A stretch of DNA of 64,000 bases. Source: Nocardioides panzhihuensis. Lineage in GTDB: Bacteria; Actinomycetota; Actinomycetes; Propionibacteriales; Nocardioidaceae. Shown piece after piece: positions 8,109 to 16,400 of this stretch. Within the stretch, counting starts at the first letter, position 1; every line of letters begins with the position of its first letter. Location of the stretch: NCBI RefSeq assembly GCF_013408335.1, contig NZ_JACBZR010000001.1, positions 4,981,001 through 5,045,000 of the forward strand, written 5' to 3'. The translations under genes and the position numbers were made by a program. The notes under the pieces were generated by a model, which saw only the letters and a list, made by a program, of their open reading frames with translations, had not been told where the DNA came from and ran no database searches.

Positions 8109-9454
8109 CAGCAGACGACCTGCTGCACCTTGAACAGGGTGTCCTCTTGGCGCTGCATGTTGACGTAGCCCTGGTCCACCCAGACCACCCGGAAGAGCCC
8201 GTCCCCGAGATCCTCGACCCGCCGCTCGCCGCCGGCGTCGAGGTCTTCGAGGATGTGGTAGTAGAAACCGTCGCCGCCGTTGGCGTCATCGGTACAGTCC
8301 CACCCGGCCGGGTCGTCGAGGTCGGGCATGTAGAGGCCAGCGGCCTCGCAGTCACCTGCCTGGAGCGCGTCGACGAACCGGACGGCCGCGGTCTCCGCGC
8401 CGCTGACCGGCTTCCCGGCCGCCGTCTCCGCGGCGTTGGCCGGATCCTCCGCCGGACCGCCGCGCGCCACGAACCAGGTCGCCGCACCGACAAGCACCAG
8501 CGCGACACCGACGGCGGCAGCGATGAGGACGCCGTTGCGTCGCCGGCGCGCGGGCGGCGCCTGCGTCGGCTGCGTCGCTTGCGGCTGCGTCGAGGACGGC
8601 GACCGGAGCACGGTCTGCGCCTCTGAAGGAGGAGGTACGACGACTGCCCGCCCCTCGGCCGCAGCGGTGAGCGCTGCGGCGAAGCTCCCCGCGTCCGGCC
8701 AGCGGTCCTCGGCCCTCGGCTCCAGGGCGCGCATGATCACCGCGGACACCGCTGCCGGCACGGGCGCGACCGTGCCGAGGTCGGGAACGCGGGATACGAC
8801 CGTCAAAGCCGGCGCCGGTGAGCGGCCCGCGAACATCGCCCACGCCACCGCGCCCAGGCTGCGTACGTCGGCACGATGATCGATCGGCAGCGACTCGTCG
8901 AACTGCTCGGGCGCCATGTAGGCGGGCGTCCCGATCTGCCGGGTCACCTCCGAGTGCTGGTCGAGCGCGCGGGCCACGCCGAGATCGGCGACCATTGCGC
9001 GCAGCCGACCGTCGGACCCGCCGGTGAGCAGGATGTTGGCCGGCTTCACGTCGCGATGGATGACCGAGAGGGCGTGCAGTGCGTCGAGGCCGGACGCGGC
9101 CTGTGCCACCACGTCGGCCACCGTCTGCGGCGGCATGCCTTGAGGGTGCTGGGTGATCAGCTCCGCGACGCTCCCCGCGTCGGCGTACGACATCACGAAG
9201 TAGGGCGCACCCGACGGGGTCTCGCCGATGTCGTGGACCGAGACGACATGGGGCGAGTCGACCGACCGAAGGAAGCGCGCCTCCTGCAGGAACCGCTCCC
9301 GGATGTCAGCCGCCTGAGTCCATTGGGCACTGAGCACCTTCACGGCCACCAGCGAGTCGAGGACCGGGTCTTGGTAGAGCCACACCTCGGCGAATCCGCC
9401 GGAACCGAGAGGTTTGACCTGGCGCAGGCGCCCGAGGAGCTGGGGAAGGGTCAC
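8105..9454 (-). CDS. Transmembrane serine/threonine protein kinase (PknB-type)
   Basis: A 449-residue Hanks-type kinase. Residues 17-23 form the Gly-rich loop (GSGGFAEV), followed by AVKVL with the ATP-binding Lys. HRDVKPANILL at about 133 is the catalytic loop, DLG at about 157 replaces DFG, and MAPEQ at about 180 is the APE box. A Pro/Gln-rich linker and RRRR cluster lead to one membrane helix at about 309-330. A 120-residue extracellular domain with several Cys follows and ends in VVCC. The GTG at 9454 is preferred because a CATAAT element lies 6 bp upstream, as in leaderless actinobacterial transcripts; an alternative GTG is at 9514. The last four bases are shared with the convergent DUF1772 gene. 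Confidence 0.9.
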   Translation of the reverse strand: MTLPQLLGRLRQVKPLGSGGFAEVWLYQDPVLDSLVAVKVLSAQWTQAADIRERFLQEARFLRSVDSPHVVSVHDIGETPSGAPYFVMSYADAGSVAELITQHPQGMPPQTVADVVAQAASGLDALHALSVIHRDVKPANILLTGGSDGRLRAMVADLGVARALDQHSEVTRQIGTPAYMAPEQFDESLPIDHRADVRSLGAVAWAMFAGRSPAPALTVVSRVPDLGTVAPVPAAVSAVIMRALEPRAEDRWPDAGSFAAALTAAAEGRAVVVPPPSEAQTVLRSPSSTQPQATQPTQAPPARRRRNGVLIAAAVGVALVLVGAATWFVARGGPAEDPANAAETAAGKPVSGAETAAVRFVDALQAGDCEAAGLYMPDLDDPAGWDCTDDANGGDGFYYHILEDLDAGGERRVEDLGDGLFRVVWVDQGYVNMQRQEDTLFKVQQVVCC

Positions 9455-9460
9455 CGGGAC

Positions 9461-9466
9461 ATTATG
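9461..9466 (-). promoter_or_regulatory. Candidate -10 element for a leaderless kinase transcript
   Basis: On the minus strand CATAAT ends 6 bp before the GTG at 9454, and no ribosome site is present. This fits transcription starting at the start codon itself. Confidence 0.4.
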
Positions 9467-9567
9467 GGGCCGAGCCTCAGCCGGTGCGCGCAACCCGTCG
9501 ATCTCGCCGACCACACTCCGGGCCAGACCGTGTTGGATGCCAAGCGGTCCGCAGTGATCATTGGTCC

Positions 9568-10386
9568 ATGGCGGTCGACATCTCCTCGATACCAGCCGGG
9601 CTGCTGCCCGCCGACGGCACGGACTGGAAGTCGGTCACCACCGGAGAGTCGGGCGCCATGGTCCTCCACGACCGTGCCCGTGGACGGTTCGCCAAGCTCG
9701 CCCCCGCGGCATACCGGGATGACGTGGCTGCGGAGCGGGACCGGATCACGTGGCTCGGCGAGGCAGGCCTCCCCACTGCGTCTGTCCTCGCATGGCGGTC
9801 CAACGACGAAGGCGCGTGCCTGATCACCAGCGCCGTTGCCGGTGTCCCTGCCGACCAGCTCGATGCCGCTGCGCTCCGGCGCGCCTGGTCGGGGATAGCC
9901 GCCATCGCACGGGACCTGCACGACCTCCCCACCGCGGACTGTCCCTTCGACAGAGGACTCGCATCGATGATGCCCCTGGCGCGTACGACGGTGGCACAGG
10001 GCCGGGTCCAGACCGAGTTCCTGCCGCTACCGCTTCAGCAGGTGCCGCCTGCCCATGTCCTCGGCCAGGTCGAGGACGACCTGCCACGACGCCAACGGCA
10101 GGAGGAGGACGAACGCGTCGTCTGCCACGGCGACCTCTGCCTGCCGAACATCCTCATCGACCCCGACACCATGCGGGTGGCTGGACTGATCGACCTGGGC
10201 CGTCTCGGCGTCGCCGACCCGTACGCCGACCTCGCGCTGCTGCTGGCCAACGCCCGCGAGACCTGGCCCGACGAGGTCACCGCTCGCGCGGCTGATCATG
10301 AGTTCGGCGAGCTGTACGGGATCGACCTGGACGCGGAGAGGCAGCGCTTCTATCTCCTCCTCGACCCGTTGACCTGGCCAGCCTGA
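9568..10386 (+). CDS. Aminoglycoside O-phosphotransferase, APH(3'')-like
   Basis: A 272-residue kinase-like phosphotransferase. The motif VVCHGDLCLPNILID is the catalytic loop, with Asp in HGD. GLIDLGRLGVADPYADLALL is the DxD metal-binding and following helix; this wording matches streptomycin 3''-phosphotransferases closely. The N-terminal half has the GESGAMV nucleotide loop, and the protein ends in DPLTW as that subgroup does. The enzyme would transfer phosphate from ATP to a hydroxyl of an aminoglycoside. It lies on ordinary chromosomal DNA, divergent from the kinase gene and with no mobile element adjacent. It may therefore be an intrinsic gene whose true substrate differs. The start ATG at 9568 was chosen by family alignment. 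Confidence 0.85.
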   Translation: MAVDISSIPAGLLPADGTDWKSVTTGESGAMVLHDRARGRFAKLAPAAYRDDVAAERDRITWLGEAGLPTASVLAWRSNDEGACLITSAVAGVPADQLDAAALRRAWSGIAAIARDLHDLPTADCPFDRGLASMMPLARTTVAQGRVQTEFLPLPLQQVPPAHVLGQVEDDLPRRQRQEEDERVVCHGDLCLPNILIDPDTMRVAGLIDLGRLGVADPYADLALLLANARETWPDEVTARAADHEFGELYGIDLDAERQRFYLLLDPLTWPA

Positions 10387-10432
10387 CGATGGGACCGGGC
10401 GGTTGCGACCGGTTCGCCACTACCATCGTCGG

Positions 10433-10801
10433 ATGCAGGCGAAAGAGCTGGTCGGGGTCTACGACGCCGACGGCGGGCTGCTCGGAGAGGCGGCCTACGT
10501 GTGGGGGCGCCTTCGCGGCACCCGCCACTGCTCCCTGTGCGACATCACCCACTCGCCACTTCGCCGGAAACCCAGCTGGGACGAGCTCCTTGCTCGACTC
10601 CCGGTCCCGTTCACGACACTCCATCTCAACGAGATGCCGGCCGACGTCGCCGACGTGGTCCGTACGGCAGGTGCTCCGGTCGTCCTGGTCCGAACCGATG
10701 CCGATCTGACCGTCCTGCTCGATGCGGCGGACCTCGAGCGCGCAGGCGGTGACGTCCAGCGCTTCGAGCAGTTGCTCCGGCTTCGCCTGGAGTCGATCTG
10801 A
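10433..10801 (+). CDS. Small conserved hypothetical protein with CSLCDITH motif
   Basis: A 122-residue soluble protein of unknown function. It opens with a strand-turn-strand segment (ELVGVYDADGGLLGEAAYVWG). The motif CSLCDITHSP at about 35-44 follows, with the CxxC and His spaced so that they could bind a metal or form a redox pair. The remainder alternates short strands and helices (APVVLVRTDADLTVLL). ATG 10433 is the only start that gives a compact product. Its codon use is typical of the genome, so it is a real gene. It stands alone between the phosphotransferase and the next small gene. Confidence 0.7.
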   Translation: MQAKELVGVYDADGGLLGEAAYVWGRLRGTRHCSLCDITHSPLRRKPSWDELLARLPVPFTTLHLNEMPADVADVVRTAGAPVVLVRTDADLTVLLDAADLERAGGDVQRFEQLLRLRLESI

Positions 10802-10901
10802 GGCTTCGTCCGAAGCTGGACGCACGGCTCGCTCGGGCCCGTGGCCGCGCCTGAACCAGACTGTCGGCGCGCACGGCTAGAGTCAGACAGGTGAAGACAC
10901 G

Positions 10902-11138
10902 ATGAGTAAGGATGCAGCCAATCGGGCGATGCGGGAGGCCCGGTATCGCGAGAGGGCGGCCACGCCGACCACTGCCTCGACGCCGGCCCGTCCCGCGGTT
11001 CGGCCTGCGAAAGCCCAGTCCGCCAGCCCAGCTCCTCCGCCGTCGCCTACCGAGACACTATGTGGGCACCGTTCGATGAGTGGGCGCACCTGCACACGCG
11101 AGCAGGGCCACGAAGCAAAGAGCCACCGCTACTCCTAG
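10902..11138 (+). CDS. Small hypothetical protein with C-terminal Cys/His cluster
   Basis: A 78-residue protein. The first 25 residues are charged and probably helical (SKDAANRAMREARYRERAA). A Pro/Ala/Ser-rich linker follows. The last 25 residues contain CGHRSMSGRTC and then GHEAKSHRY, a pattern of two Cys and several His that could form a small zinc site. No homologue is recognised with confidence. A purine-rich stretch lies upstream of the ATG. Confidence 0.55.
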   Translation: MSKDAANRAMREARYRERAATPTTASTPARPAVRPAKAQSASPAPPPSPTETLCGHRSMSGRTCTREQGHEAKSHRYS

Positions 11139-11247
11139 CGTTCTGGCACGTGTTGGGTCGTGCCGTCGGGCCAAAGGCGACCGACGGTCACGTCCTCCCA
11201 CGATGACGCGCTGACACCTGGTGCGAGTGCCGGATGTGAAAAAGAAG

Positions 11248-11287
11248 AACCGCCCCGTCCCAGCGGTTTGGCTGGTCAAGGGCGGTT
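11248..11287 (-). terminator. Displaced intrinsic terminator of tRNA-Arg
   Basis: On the minus strand AACCGCCC (11287-11280) pairs with GGGCGGTT (11255-11248). An inner stem CCAGC/GCTGG lies in the loop, and CTTCTTTTT follows: a complete intrinsic terminator. It lies directly beyond the 36-bp tRNA-Arg remnant at 11297-11332. It is therefore best read as the original terminator of tRNA-Arg, moved 15.6 kb away when the island inserted. Confidence 0.65.
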
Positions 11288-11296
11288 TCAAGGTTC

Positions 11297-11332
11297 TGCG
11301 CGCCTGTATGGATTCGAACCCCAAACCTTCTG
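11297..11332 (-). repeat. Island attachment site, tRNA-Arg 3' fragment
   Basis: These 36 bases match the 3' end of the intact tRNA-Arg gene at 26879-26914 with one mismatch (T for G at the 13th base), in the same orientation. The copy is cut off at the anticodon stem, so it cannot be a functional tRNA. With the integrase next to the intact copy, the pair marks the two ends of an integrated element. Confidence 0.9.
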
Positions 11333-11633
11333 GTCGCGATCGCGCAGACCGACCTCTCGGCCGATCTCGTCCATCTTCGGTTCAACTCGCAGCTTCTCTG
11401 GCTCTGACCAGCGGGAACGCCGACACTCCGGGTTCCTTCGTCGATCAGACTACCCGACGTCTCGGCCACCTTCGAGACTTCTGGCAGCGCCGTCTCAGGG
11501 CTGATGTGTGGAGTTGATGTTGACCCCATGGGCGTGGCCGTACCTGACAGGGCCCCGGTCGAAGTGCCGGTGAAGCAGGTGTAGGTCCCACGGCGACACA
11601 CTCATCTGTCATCCATGGTGCAGGTGTGTCTAC
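11333..11633. other. Non-coding stretch inside the left island end
   Basis: There are 300 bp between the left attachment site and the first island gene. No open frame with plausible codon use, RNA gene or clear dyad is seen. Confidence 0.5.
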
Positions 11634-12230
11634 TCACTCCTCGAGCCGACATGCGCGAGGCGCATCCGGGAACGTCAACGTGGCAAAGACACTGTCCGTG
11701 TACATATCAATCCACAGCGTGACACGTTCGTTCCCAATGGACTTGGTCAGCGTCGTTCTCACTGGCCCGTTCACCCCGTCCCCCGATTCTTCGTGGGAAT
11801 CGGTTCGATCGGTCCAGCCGCGGGCGACCACCGACTCGACGATCTCGGCATAACCAGCACGAACCTCCGGAACCACCGCATCCAAACTTGGGTATCCATT
11901 TCGGGAGGCGTCAGTGGCCCAGTGCTTCTCGGCCGTGAGCTGCACCAACGAACCATCTGACTCGTCAATGGCACACGGCCTGACGCGCGCTGGCTCGTCC
12001 GCCGGAATACCGGGTGGATCAGGAAAGGAGTTCAAGTCATCTAGCGCTGGACTCAGAGTCGACTTCCAGACGGAAAGTGCAGCAGCATCAGTGACCACAC
12101 CTGTACGTTCACGCGTATCGCCTGAAACCTTGGACAGAGCCGTGACAACGAGTACGGTGAAAGCCACCACCGCGCACAAGACGAGCGACGCCCAAACGAA
12201 CCTGTTTGATGTTCTCCTCAACTTTTGCAC
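11634..12230 (-). CDS. Membrane-anchored hypothetical protein, possible immunity protein
   Basis: A 198-residue protein with a GTG start at 12230 preceded by GAGGAA at good spacing. An N-terminal signal-anchor (FVWASLVLCAVVAFTVLVVTALS, about residues 12-34) is followed by about 160 extracytoplasmic residues with two Cys (RPCAIDE and RACRLEE). The family is not recognised. It starts inside the 3' end of a frame that looks like an orphan polymorphic-toxin tip. In such loci the gene right after a tip usually encodes its immunity protein, and a membrane-anchored extracytoplasmic domain would suit that role. That role is inference. GC is clearly lower than in flanking chromosome genes. Confidence 0.6.
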   Translation of the reverse strand: MQKLRRTSNRFVWASLVLCAVVAFTVLVVTALSKVSGDTRERTGVVTDAAALSVWKSTLSPALDDLNSFPDPPGIPADEPARVRPCAIDESDGSLVQLTAEKHWATDASRNGYPSLDAVVPEVRAGYAEIVESVVARGWTDRTDSHEESGDGVNGPVRTTLTKSIGNERVTLWIDMYTDSVFATLTFPDAPRACRLEE

Positions 12231-12567
12231 TTGCTTCCTCGAAATACTTCGTTCTGCTTAGAACAGTATCCGTACATGTATCCGCATATGAACAGGCTGA
12301 CTCCATGCCAGTAGAGCTGAACCATGTCGCCACGGTCAGGGAAAATCCGATATACGACGCCGTCATTCCCTTATGCCTCGAGTACCACCCTAGAGCATAG
12401 GCATTGTTGGAGAAGTCGCGCTGCGAATCCTTCTTTTTCGGCGCATTGAACTCATGAGCGACTCCCATCGCTCGAGCAGCCTTGGTGCCTACATAATGCG
12501 CCGACATCACCATGAACGCGAAGTGCCGGCCGGCATTCTTTTGTGGGCTCTTCCTACTTGATGGCGT
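12109..12567 (-). pseudogene. Orphan polymorphic-toxin tip, DUF6973-like, without its N-terminal carrier
   Basis: Read in frame on the minus strand from a TAG at 12570-12568, the sequence gives KNAGRHFAFMVMSAHYVGTK, then AMGVAHEFN, then DFSNNAYALGW. The arrangement RH, then AHE, then D-x-x-NN-x-x-G is that of the DUF6973 family of toxin tips seen at the ends of large secreted proteins. The first ATG (12513) comes after the conserved RH, and no start codon lies between the stop and RH. The module thus appears to be a displaced C-terminal cassette rather than a complete gene. It lies just downstream of the intact RHS toxin and its immunity gene, where silent spare tips are usual. The last 40 residues overlap the next gene in another frame and may be meaningless. 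Confidence 0.5.
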
Positions 12568-12655
12568 CTATTTGTTTCTGTTTAAACTAGAGGGTTCCGG
12601 GCCATCGCGTCCCTGAACTCCCATTCCTCAGAGGCCAGGCTCGGGTGTGCCTTGC

Positions 12656-13417
12656 TTACCGGTTGCGCGCTGCACTGGCAGCCAACTCGAGGCTGCTGAC
12701 CAGATCGGCAACCGGTAACTTGAACCGAACACCGGCTTGGCGAACAAGATCTACGACGAGCTCAATCCCCACATCTGACCGGTCCTCGGGGAGGGCATCG
12801 AGATCGAACACCGCAGACACCTTGCACCGCCCGTTACGACGGGAAAACTTCGGAGGCTCAACGGTGCCATCCATATGCCACGGGAAAATCTCGACATAGA
12901 CCGACTTGACCTCACCGCTGTCAACGACAGCCTGAAGCGCCTTGTCGCTCTCGACAATCTCCTCCGCACGTTCGAAACCGCGCGCGATGTTGGGCACCCC
13001 CCAGTCGGCGACATCGGCTACAACCGAGAAGATCAGCTTCCCGTCGGCCCAATCACCCTCAGGCTCCTCAGCCTCCGCCTCCAAGACCTCCATCAGCTCG
13101 AGCCCCCGCTCCACAGGCTCAGGAACGGTCACCACACCAGCAGCGATCGCCTCCGCAGTCCGGTCACGCCCGCCCGCCAAGAGCATCATTGCCGCGGCCA
13201 ACTTCGCATCCCCGACATAGGAACAACCCTCGCCATCGACGAGATCGACCACCGACACAGCCTCGAGCGTCCTGTCCAGGTGACCCCGAAAGTCCTTGAG
13301 CTGTCTCTGCGAGAACAGCCGCAGCATGTTGCGAAACATAGCGAGGTCGTCCGAATCATCGACGCCCGTCGAGAGCAGCTCCCACATGATCCGTGAGCGT
13401 GTGAGTTGGGCCCTCAT
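12656..13417 (-). CDS. DUF4240-like immunity protein of the RHS toxin
   Basis: A 253-residue cytoplasmic protein starting at ATG 13417, which overlaps the RHS stop by one base (TGATG); an upstream extension of the frame runs into the RHS gene and is ignored. The N-terminal 110 residues (MWELLSTG, FSQRQLKDFRGHLDRTLEA, GEGCSYVGDAKLAAAMMLLAGGRDRTAEAI) follow the pattern of DUF4240. That pattern is F/M-W-x-L-I, L-S-x-x-x-L-x-x-F-x-x-x-x-D, then a G-C/G-S region and an LI-x-x-GR helix. DUF4240 proteins are known as immunity partners in polymorphic toxin loci. The remaining 140 residues are unassigned. Tight coupling to the toxin supports co-production and protection of the maker. Confidence 0.7.
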   Translation of the reverse strand: MRAQLTRSRIMWELLSTGVDDSDDLAMFRNMLRLFSQRQLKDFRGHLDRTLEAVSVVDLVDGEGCSYVGDAKLAAAMMLLAGGRDRTAEAIAAGVVTVPEPVERGLELMEVLEAEAEEPEGDWADGKLIFSVVADVADWGVPNIARGFERAEEIVESDKALQAVVDSGEVKSVYVEIFPWHMDGTVEPPKFSRRNGRCKVSAVFDLDALPEDRSDVGIELVVDLVRQAGVRFKLPVADLVSSLELAASAARNR

Positions 13418-16400
13418 CAGATACAACTCAAGTATTGTCCGGGCGGGCAGTGCCCATGTCTCTTGGCATACTTCCAGATCAAACCAGCCTCGGCCATACG
13501 GGCATAGTACCAGCCATAAACGTAGAACTTCGCCGACCATTTGCACTTGCTGCCGTAGTACCTTCCGCATTTGGGCAACTGGCTCGCGGGACGGGACGGA
13601 CCGTGGCGCGAGATTCCGTACTTGTAGGTGCGCCCTGAACTGACGTTGTAGATCCGATAAACGAGATATCTCGATCCTCGGTGGTTCCATGCGGAAGGTG
13701 CGAATGGGTTCGGGAACGGAATCGAGAAGCTTCGTACCTTTACGTTGCAGCCAAATGTGCAGTTTCGAAGCAGGTACCAGGTCAGCATGATGAGGCCCGC
13801 AGTAACGGCGAAGATCGCCAGGAGAAAAGCCGCGGCGTCATCGACCCCGGCGATTAGGCCGCTCGTGTCGGAACTGTTGACTGGATCAGCCGGATAGGCG
13901 TAGGCGGTTGCGTTTCCTCCGAGCACTCTATCGACGCTGAGGAACGAGCCGGAGATGGGATTGTAGAGGCGAGCTCCCATGAGCGTGAGGCCGCCGAGGT
14001 TCGTGGATGCGCGTTGGCTGGACCCGAGGTACCCGTATCGCGAATCTGGTCTGGAACTGCCTGTCACGGCGTTGCCGAACTCGTCAGTTTCGCCGTAGTT
14101 CCTTAGGCCTGGTTCTTCCAGGCCGACGGTCGCGACGGTGTCCCCGTGAAGGTTCGCGAGGTTGAGGGTGGCCGTGGTATCTGTGATCGAGGCCACCATG
14201 CCGGCGGTTCCGATCGAGACGTATCTCATTGTCGACCACTTGGTTCCCGCGTTGGTCGAGGTACGCACGACGCTCGGGCTGTCCCCGCTTGCGGCGAAGA
14301 CGAACTGTTCGCGGCTGGTCTCAGCGCCGGCAGTGGTGTTGGTGATGGTGTTGATGCGGCCGGTTGGGTCGAGGCCATAGCGCGTGGTTTTCGCCACCTG
14401 CGTGGGGCCGGTGTCGGTTACGCCGTCGCCGTCGGTGTCGGTTCCTGCGGTCTGTACCGTCTGAGTGAGCGACTTGGCCATGTCGTTGGCGTAGTAGGTA
14501 GCGCTGAGGGGGCTGACCGAGATGTCGGACCCGTTGGACGTGTCTGCAGCTGGGACAGTTTGAGTGCGGCCAAGGGTGTCGTAGGTGTAGCCGGCGTCGC
14601 GGATGCGGCTGGCTGCGTCGTAGGTCGTCGTGTCCGTCGATTTCTCGGTGGTTGTCTGGCATCGGCCGATACCGGAGTCAGGTTCTCCGTCACCATCGGT
14701 GTCGGTCCCGGTAGCGGGTGCGTAGGTTGCGAGGCTGGTGCGCTCGGACGTGGCGCTGAATCCGTAGACCCGGCTGGTACATCCGTCGGCTCTGGTGTCT
14801 TCGGTCTTGGTGAGTCGACCGAGAGCGTCGTAGGTGTAGGCCTGGGTGGATTCCGGACTAGTTGACTCCACGACACGTCCATCGACGTCGAGTGTGTTGG
14901 TGAACTCGAGCAAGTCGCTTCCGTCACCGTTGGTGTACTCGAGCCCGGTGATGGCTCCGGCCTGGTCACGGGTGTAGGCCGCGGTGGTGCCGCCGGGATA
15001 GCTGATCTGAGCCGTGCGGTCCGCCGCGTCGTAGGAAAGCTTGAACGGGACAGCTGAGGTGCCGTCGGCCTTGAGAATGCCGGCGTGGACGGTGGTTGCG
15101 ACGCGGCGGTGCTCCCCTGAGGGCCCGTCGTAGGTGTAGGTGTAGGTGCCTGCTGAGTCGTTGAAGGAAGCGATCTGTCCGTCGACGGTGTAGGACGTAG
15201 TTGAGGTGTTCCCCAGCGAGTCGGTGTAGGTGCTCACCCTGCCCCAGGTGTCGTAGGTGGTCGTGATGGTGCCATCAGTGTTGGACTGTGTGGTGGGCAT
15301 GCCTGTTTTGGGGTCGTACCCGGTGGTCATTGACCGTGAATCGGCCTCGATCCCGCCACCTTGAGTGGTGGTCGTGGTGGTCTGGCTGCGGCCGAGGAGG
15401 TCATAGGAAATGGTCGTGGTCCGAGTCGTGGCCCCGGAGCTCTCCGTGACCCGTGTGGGCTGGAGGGCTTCGTCGTACGCGGCGTAGTGGGTCACCGGCA
15501 TGGTTGGTGCGTCCGTCGTATCTGGCTGCGCTGCGGGACCGCTCTTACAGAGCTGGGCTTCCCAGCCGGCACGTTCGGGGTGACCGGTGACGTCACAGTC
15601 GGGATCAGTGCTGTTCTTGGCGTAGTAGGAGAACACGTTGGCGTGCGCGTCGGCACCAGACCCGTCCGCGTTGGCGGCACCGCCTGGCTGCCGGGACTCG
15701 ATGCGTCGTCCGTCGCTGTCGTGGCGTGTGATCTGGGTCGACCATGTCGGAGCCCCGGTGCTGTCCGAGCCGGTTTGTGTCTTGATCTTGGTCGGCGAGT
15801 TGAGCTTCCACCCGCTTCCGTCGCCCTCGACGACGGGATCATAGACGTTGCGGGTGAGGGTGATGTCGTAGTCAGCACTCATGTCTGCGCTCGCGGCGGA
15901 GTCGGATTGCTCGACCACAAGGTTGAATGTTGCCTGCCCCTCGGGGAGCGCGGGCTTGTCGTCGCCTCCGAGCTCGGGAGCTTGGTCGTCGTAGACATAG
16001 TGGCTGTGGCTTCGATACTGGCCGATGCTGCCGTCCTCGAGAGTGGCGGTGTGGGCAGGACCGTACTCGTCGAGGACACGGTCACCGAGACCTTCATCGC
16101 TGCCTTCGGAACCTCCAGCGACCTTGGGTACTGGTCCGTAGACGGTGAACGCGGAAGCATCGAAAGCGACCTGCGAATTGACTGCAGGGTCAGTAGAAGC
16201 TGCCAACGCCTGGGCTCGTCCAGCCGCGTCCAACGTTCTGTGAGTGTTGCCGGCGTTGTCGTACCACGTGGTGTCGACCAGCCATTCGCCGTCGCCGCTG
16301 CCGTCGTTGGTCACGTTGCCGTGCTTGGCCGTGTTGACGGTTTGGCCAGCGGCGTCTGTGTAGTAAAGCGAGGCGTAGGACAGGTCGGCAGTGCTTGGCG

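Noticed and set aside
12656..13690. 344-residue version of the immunity protein
   Set aside because: The first 91 codons lie in another frame of the toxin tip; ATG 13417 on the toxin stop gives a normal start.
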